12,698 nt of DNA from CAZEIW01 sp964512305. GTDB lineage: Bacteria > Pseudomonadota > Gammaproteobacteria > Burkholderiales > Burkholderiaceae_F. Position 1 is the stretch's first letter, and every line of letters starts with the position of its first letter. Location: assembly GCA_964512305.1 (NCBI GenBank), contig CAZEIW010000242.1:1-12698 (forward strand). The letters are read 5' to 3'. The notes below the pieces were generated by a model. The model was given only the letters and a program-made list of their open reading frames with translations. It searched no databases and was not told the DNA's origin. Shown here piece by piece: positions 1 to 6,533 of the stretch. Both the position numbers and the translations under genes were made by a program.

Positions 1-2
1 GG

Positions 3-25
3 ATGGCCGGGACAAGCCCGGCCAT
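3..25. repeat. Palindromic stem-loop, right part of a repeat unit
   Basis: The bases form a 9-bp stem (ATGGCCGGG against CCCGGCCAT) around a 5-base loop, ACAAG. The segment from 11 onward resembles the right end of the fuller unit at 78-119: both carry a GACAAG or CTTGTC block and then GCCATGACGA. It lies about 110 bases past the gcvP stop. It may help end transcription or stabilise the 3' end of the gcv mRNA, but there is no T-tract, so a classical intrinsic terminator is not supported. The unit is probably cut by the window edge. Confidence 0.55.
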
Positions 26-55
26 GACGAAGTTACCGGCAAACCAAAGATGCGG

Positions 56-119
56 CGTCATCCCCGGCGGCGGCAGGCGTCATCCCCGGGCTCGTCCGGG
101 GCTTGTCCCAGCCATGACG
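56..119. repeat. Palindromic intergenic repeat, one full unit and one left-end fragment
   Basis: The full unit is 78-119. Outer arms CGTCAT (78-83) and ATGACG (114-119) are inverted repeats of each other. Inside is a hairpin with CCCCGG (84-89), a 6-base loop and CCGGGG (96-101). A second copy of the left end, CGTCATCCCCGG, sits at 56-67, giving a tandem left-end duplication. The unit looks like the short palindromic 'GTCATCCCCGG' class scattered between genes in many proteobacteria; that class assignment is from memory. It begins 18 bases past the gcvP stop, so it would be transcribed as the 3' end of the gcv message. Confidence 0.6.
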
Positions 120-137
120 ACGTCCGTCCGCCGAAGC

Positions 138-3032
138 CTACGCAGCCGTCGTCTCCTTCCACTCCGCGGTCGGCACGCAGGCACACACCAGGTTGCGGTC
201 GCCGTAGACGTTGTCGATGCGCGCCACGGGCGGCCAGTACTTGTTGCGCTGCCCGTGCGCGGCGGGAAACGCCGCCAGCTGCCGCGAATAAGCGTGCTCC
301 CAGGTGTCGGCGGTCACCATCGCGGCGGTGTGCGGCGCGTTCTTCAGCGGGTTGTCCTCGCGCGACGCACTCCCCTGCTCGATCGAACGGATTTCCTCGC
401 GGATGCCGATCATCGCGTCGATGAAGCGGTCGAGCTCCGCCTTCGACTCCGACTCGGTCGGCTCGACCATCAGCGTCCCGGCAACCGGGAACGACACGGT
501 GGGCGCGTGGAACCCGTAGTCCATCAGCCGCTTGGCGACGTCCTCGGCGGTGACTCCGCTGGTTTCCTTCAGCGGGCGCAGGTCGAGGATGCACTCGTGC
601 GCGACGCAGCCGTTGCGGCCGACGTACAGCACCGGGTAGTGCGCCGACAGGCGGCGCGCGATGTAATTGGCGTTGAGCAGCGCCACCTGGGTCGCGCGCT
701 GCAGGCCCGCGCCGCCCATCATCGTGATGTACATCCAGGCGATCGGCAGGATCGAGGCCGAGCCGAACTCCGCCGCGCTGACCATGCCGACCGGGCTGTT
801 GCCGCCGAGGCCGCCGGGAAGATACGGCGCGAGGTGCGCCTTGACCGCGACCGGCCCCACCCCGGGACCGCCGCCGCCGTGCGGAATGCAGAAGGTCTTG
901 TGCAGGTTCAGGTGCGACACGTCGCTGCCGAACTGCCCGGGCTTCGCGAGGCCGACCAGCGCGTTCAGGTTCGCGCCGTCGGTGTACACCTGCCCGCCGT
1001 GCCGGTGCACGATGTCGCAGATCTCGCGGATCGATTCCTCGAACACGCCGTGCGTGGACGGGTAGGTGACCATCAGCGCCGCCAGGCGGTCGGCGTTGGC
1101 CTGCGCCTTGGCGGCAAGGTCGGCCAGATCGACGTTGCCGGCGGCGTCGCAGGCGACCACGACCACCTGCATGCCGGTGATGTGCGCCGAGGCCGGGTTG
1201 GTGCCGTGCGCGCTCTCGGGAATCAGGCACACCGTGCGCTGCGGCTGGCCGCGCGCGCGGTGGTAGGCGCGGATCGCGAGCAGGCCGGCGAACTCCCCCT
1301 GGGCGCCGGAGTTGGGCTGCAGGCTGACCGCGTCGTAGCCGGTGCACTCCGCGAGCATCGCCGCCAGCGTGGAGATCAGCTCGCGATACCCCGCGGTCTG
1401 TTCGGCCGGCGCGTGCGGATGGAGGTCGGCGAACTGCGGCCACGTGACCGGGATCATCTCCGCGGTCGCGTTGAGCTTCATCGTGCACGAGCCGAGCGGA
1501 ATCATGCTGCGGTCGAGCGCGAGGTCGCGGTCGGCGAGCTCGCGCAGGTAGCGCAGCATCGAGGTCTCGGAGTGGTAGCGGCTGAAGACCGGATGCGTCA
1601 GGAACTCCGACTGCCGCTGCAACCCGGCCGGCAGCGCGTCGGGCTCCGAGCGTTCGAGCACGGCGAAGTCCAGGCCCGCGCGCGCCGTGGCCCCGAACAC
1701 CGACCACAGCGCCTCGACATCGGCGCGCGTCGCGGTTTCGTCGAGCGCGATGCCGACGCGGTCGGGCCCGAGCTCGCGCAGGTTGATGTTGCGCGCGCGG
1801 GCGGCCGCATGGACCGCCGCGCTGTCGACGCCGGCGACCGTGATCGTGTCGAAGAAGCGGGCCGTCACCGTCAGCCCCGCGATGCGCAGCCCGCCCGCCA
1901 GCACGGCGGCCAGGCGATGCACCCGGCGCGCGATCCGTCGCAGCCCGGCGGGGCCGTGGTAGACGGCGTACATCGCCGCGATCACGGCCAGCAGCACCTG
2001 CGCGGTGCAGATGTTGGAGGTTGCCTTCTCGCGCCGGATGTGCTGCTCGCGCGTCTGCAGCGCCAGCCGGTACGCGGGCGCGCCGCGCGCGTCGACCGAG
2101 ACCCCCACCAGCCGTCCGGGCATCGAGCGCTTGTACTCGTCGCGGCACGCGAGGAAGCCCGCGTGCGGTCCGCCGAAGCCGGGCGGCACGCCGAAGCGCT
2201 GCGCCGATCCGATCGCGATGTCGGCGCCCCACTCCCCCGGGGGCTTGAGCAGCGTCAGCGCCAGCAGGTCGGCCGCGACCGCGACCAGCGCGCCGCGCGC
2301 ATGCGCCGCCTGCACCAGCGCGGAATGGTCGCACGCCTCGCCCGTCGACGCCGGATACTGCAGCAGCAGCCCGAACGAATCGGTGTCGCGCGCGGCATCG
2401 TCGTCGCCGACGCGGACCTCGATGCCGAGCGGCTCGGCGCGGGTGCGCACGACCGCCACCGTCTGCGGATGGCAGTCCTGCGACACGAAGAAGACGTTCG
2501 AGCGGCTGCGGCATGAGCGCCTGGCGAGCGCCATCGCCTCGGCGGCCGCGGTCGCCTCGTCCAGCAGCGAAGCGTTGGCCACCGGCAGGGCTGTCAGGTC
2601 CGACACCAGGGTCTGGAAGGTGAGCAGCGCCTCGAGGCGGCCCTGCGAGATCTCGGCCTGGTACGGCGTATACGCGGTGTACCAGGCGGGATTCTCGAGC
2701 AGGTTGCGCAGGATGACCTTGGGCAGGCGGGTCCCGTGATAGCCGGTTCCGATGAAGCTGCGGAACACCTGGTTGCGCGCCGCGATTCCCGCCAGCCTGG
2801 CGAGCGCGTCCTCCTCCGTCGTCGGCTCGCCCAGCGCGAGGCGGTGCTGCCGCGGCAGCCGGATCGAGGCTGGCACGATCGCCTCCACCATGGCGGCCAG
2901 CGACGGCTGCCCGATCGCGGCCAGCATGGCGCCGATCTCGCTGTCGGTCGGGCCTACGTGGCGCGCGGCGAATTCGCCGCCCGACTCGGGATGCACCTGC
3001 GGGTCGCGCCGTTCGACGGGGATGGAGTCCAT
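138..3032 (-). CDS. gcvP: Glycine dehydrogenase (decarboxylating), P-protein of the glycine cleavage system
   Basis: The P-protein decarboxylates glycine with PLP and passes the aminomethyl group to the lipoyl arm of GcvH. At 964 aa the protein is the usual length for the single-chain (fused alpha-beta) form. Visible family features are the N-terminal FAARHVGP block, the PLP-lysine motif NLHKTFCIPHGGGGPG with the lysine at about residue 712, and the glycine-rich PGGLGGNSPVG segment after it. The N-terminal half (around 1-440) is the degenerate aminotransferase-like repeat and the C-terminal half carries the active site. The start giving MDSIPVERR was chosen because it lies one base past the gcvH stop (TGA-C-ATG), implying translational coupling. 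A longer in-frame start at 3074 would lie inside gcvH. It is the last gene of the gcvT-gcvH-gcvP operon and appears intact. Confidence 0.97.
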   Translation of the reverse strand: MDSIPVERRDPQVHPESGGEFAARHVGPTDSEIGAMLAAIGQPSLAAMVEAIVPASIRLPRQHRLALGEPTTEEDALARLAGIAARNQVFRSFIGTGYHGTRLPKVILRNLLENPAWYTAYTPYQAEISQGRLEALLTFQTLVSDLTALPVANASLLDEATAAAEAMALARRSCRSRSNVFFVSQDCHPQTVAVVRTRAEPLGIEVRVGDDDAARDTDSFGLLLQYPASTGEACDHSALVQAAHARGALVAVAADLLALTLLKPPGEWGADIAIGSAQRFGVPPGFGGPHAGFLACRDEYKRSMPGRLVGVSVDARGAPAYRLALQTREQHIRREKATSNICTAQVLLAVIAAMYAVYHGPAGLRRIARRVHRLAAVLAGGLRIAGLTVTARFFDTITVAGVDSAAVHAAARARNINLRELGPDRVGIALDETATRADVEALWSVFGATARAGLDFAVLERSEPDALPAGLQRQSEFLTHPVFSRYHSETSMLRYLRELADRDLALDRSMIPLGSCTMKLNATAEMIPVTWPQFADLHPHAPAEQTAGYRELISTLAAMLAECTGYDAVSLQPNSGAQGEFAGLLAIRAYHRARGQPQRTVCLIPESAHGTNPASAHITGMQVVVVACDAAGNVDLADLAAKAQANADRLAALMVTYPSTHGVFEESIREICDIVHRHGGQVYTDGANLNALVGLAKPGQFGSDVSHLNLHKTFCIPHGGGGPGVGPVAVKAHLAPYLPGGLGGNSPVGMVSAAEFGSASILPIAWMYITMMGGAGLQRATQVALLNANYIARRLSAHYPVLYVGRNGCVAHECILDLRPLKETSGVTAEDVAKRLMDYGFHAPTVSFPVAGTLMVEPTESESKAELDRFIDAMIGIREEIRSIEQGSASREDNPLKNAPHTAAMVTADTWEHAYSRQLAAFPAAHGQRNKYWPPVARIDNVYGDRNLVCACVPTAEWKETTAA

Positions 3033-3033
3033 G

Positions 3034-3420
3034 TCACTTCGACGCTTCGATGTGCGCGCCGTACGCGGCCGCATCGAGGAGCCCCGACAGGCCCGCGGGG
3101 TCGGCCGGCTTCAGGCGGAACAGCCAGGCGGCGAACGCGTCCTGGTTGACCGCTTCGGGCGCGTCCTTCACGCCGTCGTTGACGGCGACCACCTCGCCCG
3201 CGAGCGGCGCGTAGACGTCGGAGGCCGCCTTGACCGACTCGACGACCGCGCAGGCCTCACCCGCCTGCAGCTGGCGGCCGACCTGCGGCAGTTCGACGTA
3301 GACGAGATCGCCGAGCGCGTCCTGCGCGAACTCGGTGATGCCGATCGTCAGCGTGCCGTCGGCCTCGCTGCGCACCCACTCATGCGACTCGGTGTATCTC
3401 AGGTTGGCCGGCACGTTCAT
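3034..3420 (-). CDS. gcvH: Glycine cleavage system H protein (lipoyl carrier)
   Basis: GcvH is the small lipoylated carrier that shuttles the aminomethyl group from GcvP to GcvT and is re-oxidised by the L-protein (lipoamide dehydrogenase), which is not in this window. The 128-aa product matches the family length. It opens with the typical LRYTESHEWV block and carries the lipoylation motif VVESVKAASDVYAP, with the modified lysine at residue 64. The end of the family signature is also present as KDAPEAVNQD and WLFRLKPAD. A Shine-Dalgarno GGAG lies 6 bases before the ATG. It is followed by gcvP after a single base and preceded by gcvT after a 99-base gap. That gap contains a small stem (GAAACG/CGTTTC, 3452-3466) of unknown significance. 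Confidence 0.97.
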   Translation of the reverse strand: MNVPANLRYTESHEWVRSEADGTLTIGITEFAQDALGDLVYVELPQVGRQLQAGEACAVVESVKAASDVYAPLAGEVVAVNDGVKDAPEAVNQDAFAAWLFRLKPADPAGLSGLLDAAAYGAHIEASK

Positions 3421-3519
3421 CGTTTGCTCCGATCACAGGGTTGTTCATTCCGAAACGCTTCGTTTCCGACAGAGCGCCGGTTTCGCGTCGATACCGCCGC
3501 CGGCCAGGCACGAGCGGGC

Positions 3520-4614
3520 TCAGACCAGCGCCTGGCCGTTGCGCACGAACGGATACTTGACCAGCTGCACGCGCGCGGGCTTGCCGCGCAGCTCGACCGT
3601 GGCCGCCTCGCCGGGCATGGCCCCGGCGGGCACGCGCGCCAACGCGATCGAGCAGCCGAGCGTCGGCGAGAACGTGCCGCTGGTGATTTCGCCCATCCCG
3701 TGCCCGGTCGTCACCGGCAGGTGCGAGCGCAGCACGCCGCCGCGGTCGAGCAATTTGAGTCCCACCATCTTGCGCAGGCCGCCGGCGGCGAGCTGCCGGT
3801 CCAGCGCCTCGCGGCCGATGAAGTCGCGCGCGCTCTTCAGATCCACGGTCCAGGCCAGGCCGGACTCGAGCGGCGTCACGGTCTCGTCCATGTCCTGCCC
3901 GTAGAGGTTCATGCCGGCCTCCAGGCGCAGCGTGTCGCGCGCGCCCAGGCCGCAGGGCTTGACCCCCAGCACCGACAGCCGCCTCCACAGGCTCACGCCG
4001 TGCGCCGCCGGCAGCACGAGCTCGAAGCCGTCCTCGCCGGTGTAGCCGGTGCGTGCGATGAACCAGTCGCCGGCGCCGGCGCCGGTGAACGGCTGCAGCC
4101 GCTCGATCAGCATCGAGGCCGCAGGCAGCGCCTGCACCAGCGCCTCCCGCGCCCGCGGCCCCTGGACGGCAATCAGGGCGAGCTCGGGACGCGGCTCGAG
4201 CGTGACGTCGAACGCGTAAAGCGCGATGACCTTGCGCATCCACTCGATGTCGCGGTCGGCGGTCGCGGCGTTCACGACCGTCCGGTACGGCGGAATGCCG
4301 TTGCCGTTTCGGTAGACGATGAGATCGTCGAGCACGCCGCCCTCGGGGTTCAGCATGCACGTGTACATCGCCTTGTCGCCGGTTAGCTTGGCCGCGTCGT
4401 TGGCGAGCAGCCGCCGCAGGAAGTCCAGCACGCCGTGCCCCGACAGGTCGACCGCGCGCATGTGAGAGACGTCGAACATGCCGGCGTCGCGCCGCACCGC
4501 GTGGTGCTCGTCGATCTGGGAGCCGTAGTGCAGCGGCATTTCCCAGCCGCCGAAGTCGACCATCTTGGCACCGGCGGCGCGGTGCAGTTCATACAGCGGC
4601 GTGCGCTTGAGCAT
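3520..4614 (-). CDS. gcvT: Aminomethyltransferase, T-protein of the glycine cleavage system
   Basis: GcvT takes the aminomethyl group from lipoyl-GcvH, releases ammonia and transfers the methylene to tetrahydrofolate. The 364-aa product has the family opening TPLYELHRAAGAKMVDFGGW, then MPLHYGSQIDEHHAVR and MFDVSHM. It also has the folate-domain blocks YTGEDGFELVLP and LGARDTLRLEAGMNLYGQDM, and a C-terminal beta-barrel part near TSGTFSPTLGCSIALARV. Start choice: ATGs in frame lie at 4644, 4623 and 4614. I chose 4614 because family members begin within a few residues of TPLY. The 4644 ATG also lies inside the 3' arm of the riboswitch hairpin (4629-4670). A weak GGA lies 8 bases before 4614. First gene of the operon, controlled by the upstream glycine riboswitch. 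Confidence 0.95.
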   Translation of the reverse strand: MLKRTPLYELHRAAGAKMVDFGGWEMPLHYGSQIDEHHAVRRDAGMFDVSHMRAVDLSGHGVLDFLRRLLANDAAKLTGDKAMYTCMLNPEGGVLDDLIVYRNGNGIPPYRTVVNAATADRDIEWMRKVIALYAFDVTLEPRPELALIAVQGPRAREALVQALPAASMLIERLQPFTGAGAGDWFIARTGYTGEDGFELVLPAAHGVSLWRRLSVLGVKPCGLGARDTLRLEAGMNLYGQDMDETVTPLESGLAWTVDLKSARDFIGREALDRQLAAGGLRKMVGLKLLDRGGVLRSHLPVTTGHGMGEITSGTFSPTLGCSIALARVPAGAMPGEAATVELRGKPARVQLVKYPFVRNGQALV

Positions 4615-4628
4615 CCCTGGCATCCGAA

Positions 4629-4670
4629 ACAGAGGAACGCGCATCGACGATTCGATGTGCGCCCCTCTGT
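4629..4670 (-). terminator. Riboswitch expression platform: long hairpin between aptamer 2 and gcvT
   Basis: On the minus strand, ACAGAGG (4670-4664) pairs with CCTCTGT (4635-4629). Pairing continues inward through GGCGCACATCGA and TCGATGCGCGTT with one A-C mismatch and two G-T pairs, closing on an ATCG loop. The result is a near-perfect 19-bp hairpin. It is followed by only three U residues (TTTCGG), so intrinsic termination would be weak; blocking of translation is an alternative. The CAGAG at its base is also the 3' strand of the aptamer-2 P1 helix, so hairpin and ligand-bound aptamer exclude each other. That predicts gcvT off without glycine and on with glycine. Related Bacillus gcvT leaders place a terminator in the same position (established knowledge). 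Confidence 0.7.
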
Positions 4671-4863
4671 CCTTTTGCCTGAGAGTTTGGGGCCGGTCGA
4701 CCGGCCCTTGGCACCTTCGGCTCCGGACCCGAAGTCCGGTCTCTCCAGAGACGCTCGCGCGACGCGATTCCTGGAACCTGAGCGATTACGGGCGTTTGCG
4801 CCTTCGGCGGCCGGGCACCCTCAACCGGGGCCCGGCGCTCTCCCGCGTCACCGCTTCGAGCGT
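4665..4863 (-). promoter_or_regulatory. Tandem (two-aptamer) glycine riboswitch
   Basis: This is a glycine-sensing RNA in the gcvT leader, read on the minus strand. Aptamer 1 covers about 4849-4761: its P1 is GACGCG with CGCGTC, and it has GGGAGAGC, GCCGAAGGCGCAA and GCTCAGG blocks. Aptamer 2 covers about 4751-4665: its P1 is CTCTG with CAGAG, and it has GGAGAGACC, GCCGAAGGTGCCAAGG and CTCTCAGGCAAAAGGACAG. These are the conserved glycine-aptamer cores. A perfect 7-bp leader-linker (P0) helix is also visible: ACGCTCG (4863-4857) pairs with CGAGCGT (4757-4751). The tandem arrangement directly before a gcv operon is the classical context. The downstream hairpin at 4629-4670 completes the switch. 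Confidence 0.95.
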
Positions 4864-4869
4864 GGCTTA

Positions 4870-4875
4870 AGCATA
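4870..4875 (-). promoter_or_regulatory. Possible -10 element of the gcv operon promoter
   Basis: TATGCT on the minus strand matches the sigma70 -10 consensus at four of six bases. It would place transcription start near 4863, exactly where the riboswitch leader-linker helix begins. No recognisable -35 lies at the right distance; the hexamer at 17 bp spacing is AGGGCG. The promoter may therefore depend on an activator or be wrongly placed. It sits just past the stop of the upstream decarboxylase gene. Confidence 0.35.
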
Positions 4876-4908
4876 CACGAGCAGCGGCACGGCGCCCTGG
4901 CTAGCCGA

Positions 4909-6198
4909 TCAAAGCACCCACTGATCCGGCAGCGCGAAGCCGTTGAAACGGCTCGCGTAGGCGGTCGTGTAGGCGCCCGCGTTCTTGATGAACACGAAAT
5001 CGCCCTCCTGCAGGTCCTCGGGCAGCATCTCGTCGCGCAGGCAGACGTCGACCGAGTCGCAGGTCGGGCCGGCGACGTTCCAGGCGATCGTCGGCCCGTC
5101 GCGGTCGGTATGCAGCGGGTACCGCAAGCCGTCGGTGGTCTCGAACACACCGCCGAACACGCCCGCGTCCCAGGTCATCCAGCGCTTCCCCGCGCGCGTC
5201 GCGGTGCCGATGATGCGGACCACGAACCAGCCGGTGTCGGCGACCAGGAAGCGCCCCGGCTCGGCGATCACGCGCACCGTCGACGGGAAGCGCGCCAGTT
5301 CCTCCCGCACCACGGCGCCGATCGATTCGATCGACGGGATCGGTTTGGTCAGGCGCACCGGGTAGCCGCCGCCCAGATCGAGCAGGCGCGGATCGAAACC
5401 GGCCGCGCGCAGGCGCTCGAACACGGTGTGGGCGCGCTGCAGGCCGACCCTCCAGTTCTCGGGGTTGCGGCACTGGCTGCCCACATGGAAGGTCACGCCC
5501 GCGATGTCCAGGCGGAGGCGCCGCGCCTCTTCGATCACCGGGTCGACTTCGTCCAGGCCGAGCCCGAATTTACCCGCCAGCGGCCAGTCGGACCCGATGT
5601 TGGGCGCGTCGATGCGCAGATACAGGCAGGCATCGGGCTTGAGCTCGGCGAACTTGCGCAGCTCCTCGACGCTGTCGAATACGAACCATTGCACCCCGCG
5701 CTCGGCCGCGTAGGCGATCTGCGCGCGCGACTTCACCGGGTTGCTGTAGAAGATCTCGGCCGCCGGGACGTCGAGCGCGAGCAGCGCGTCGAGCTCTGCC
5801 GGCGAGGCGATCTCGAACCCCGCGCCCTCGTCGCGCAGCGCAGCCAGCACGCGCGGATCGGGGTTGGCCTTGACGGCGAAATGCGGCCGCACGCCCGGCA
5901 GCGCCGCGGCGAAACGGTGCACCTTGTGCCGGATCAGCGCCGAGTCGACCACCAGCACCGGGCGCTCGTAGCCGCGCTCGGTCAGCGCCTGCCGGACGCG
6001 GCCAAGGTCGAGCGCGGTTTCGGCGTGCGTGTCGAGGCGCGCCTCGAACATCGCGCCGGCTTCGATGACCTGGTGGGCCGGGTCGTCGTGGACGGCGGCC
6101 GCGCGGTCGCGGCGCACCGACTCCTTCGCCGACAGGCGGGTCGGGCGCCTGCCGTCAGCGGCGGCGCGCCCGAGAGGGGTGGGACGTTGATGGGTCAT
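4909..6198 (-). CDS. Fold-III PLP decarboxylase, probably ornithine decarboxylase
   Basis: This is an alanine-racemase-fold PLP enzyme of the eukaryotic-type ornithine/diaminopimelate decarboxylase family, most likely converting ornithine to putrescine. The PLP lysine lies in PHFAVKAN (K110). Other visible motifs are HVGSQ (238-242), DLGGGYP (near 274-280), EPGRFLVA (313-320), GPTCDSVD with the catalytic cysteine at C380, NAGAYTTAY (near 406-414), and FNGF (418-421). The GPTCD block and final FNGF favour ornithine over diaminopimelate decarboxylase; lysine or dual specificity cannot be excluded. The start at 6198 has AAGGA ten bases upstream. The N-terminus is longer than usual and arginine-rich, so a start at 6051 (residue 50) is possible. 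It has its own promoter and leader and precedes the gcv operon in the same direction. Confidence 0.9.
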   Translation of the reverse strand: MTHQRPTPLGRAAADGRRPTRLSAKESVRRDRAAAVHDDPAHQVIEAGAMFEARLDTHAETALDLGRVRQALTERGYERPVLVVDSALIRHKVHRFAAALPGVRPHFAVKANPDPRVLAALRDEGAGFEIASPAELDALLALDVPAAEIFYSNPVKSRAQIAYAAERGVQWFVFDSVEELRKFAELKPDACLYLRIDAPNIGSDWPLAGKFGLGLDEVDPVIEEARRLRLDIAGVTFHVGSQCRNPENWRVGLQRAHTVFERLRAAGFDPRLLDLGGGYPVRLTKPIPSIESIGAVVREELARFPSTVRVIAEPGRFLVADTGWFVVRIIGTATRAGKRWMTWDAGVFGGVFETTDGLRYPLHTDRDGPTIAWNVAGPTCDSVDVCLRDEMLPEDLQEGDFVFIKNAGAYTTAYASRFNGFALPDQWVL

Positions 6199-6292
6199 GG
6201 CACATCGTTCCTTGGGTCGACAGACGAATCGAATGGGCAGCCGGGGACCGGCGAGAAACGCTTCCCGTCGCCGACTTCCTCTCGATTGTCAT
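6155..6292 (-). CDS. Small arginine-rich ORF ahead of ornithine decarboxylase, possible leader peptide
   Basis: This 45-codon ORF has the best ribosome binding site in the region: AAGGAGG five bases before ATG. It lies in the leader downstream of a near-consensus promoter, in a different frame from the decarboxylase, and ends 41 bases inside it. The peptide starts MTIERKSATG and ends RARRR, with eight arginines and one lysine in all. I recognise no family. The position recalls regulatory leader peptides known upstream of some bacterial ornithine decarboxylases (SpeFL in enterobacteria), but the sequences do not resemble each other. Its role could be translational coupling, polyamine or ornithine sensing, or nothing. 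GC-rich DNA makes chance ORFs common, so the ribosome binding site is the main support. Confidence 0.45.
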   Translation of the reverse strand: MTIERKSATGSVSRRSPAAHSIRLSTQGTMCHDPSTSHPSRARRR

Positions 6293-6413
6293 GATGACCT
6301 CCTTGATGCGCCTTCGCGCCTGCTGTCTGCCGGTGCTGCCACGCTGACGGCGGGAGCTCGTCCGGTGGCGGGGCCGCATCGATTCGCGCCCTTCGCCGCC
6401 GGAAAAGTCGCGG

Positions 6414-6442
6414 ATCATAGGCAGCTAGCGCCGGGGTGTAAA
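6414..6442 (-). promoter_or_regulatory. Strong sigma70 promoter for the ornithine decarboxylase leader
   Basis: On the minus strand, TTTACA (-35, 6442-6437) and TATGAT (-10, 6419-6414) are separated by exactly 17 bp. Each matches the consensus at five of six bases. It lies in the 321-bp gap between the HDOD gene and the decarboxylase. Expected transcription start is near 6407, giving a 5' leader of about 115 nt before the small ORF and about 210 nt before the decarboxylase start. Confidence 0.8.
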
Positions 6443-6511
6443 GAGGTTCCACGCCTTTTCTTGACGCAATCCGCGGCCTGGCTCGCCTGGCTGACCTCAG
6501 CCCAGCCTTCA

Positions 6512-6533
6512 GCCCGGCCTCATCGAGCCGGGC
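6512..6533 (-). terminator. Stem-loop over the stop codon of the HDOD gene
   Basis: GCCCGGC (6533-6527) and GCCGGGC (6518-6512) form a 7-bp stem whose 8-base loop contains the TGA of the HDOD gene. A second short inverted repeat, GGCTG/CAGCC, follows a few bases later. There is no U-tract, so this is at best a weak or Rho-assisted end, or an mRNA-stabilising structure. Confidence 0.3.

Noticed and set aside
3..2516. An 837-codon open frame on the plus strand opposite gcvP
   Set aside because: Its translation is low-complexity arginine/alanine/valine-rich with no family motif. It lies exactly antisense to an intact gcvP, a common effect of GC-rich codon use.
3452..3466. Small stem GAAACG/CGTTTC between gcvT and gcvH as a terminator
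   Set aside because: Six base pairs with no U-tract inside a well-known co-transcribed operon; too weak to claim a function.
2752..6294. Long plus-strand open frames (544 and 619 codons) opposite gcvT, gcvH, the riboswitch and the decarboxylase
   Set aside because: They run across well-supported minus-strand genes and a structured RNA, and their products look like antisense translation, not proteins.
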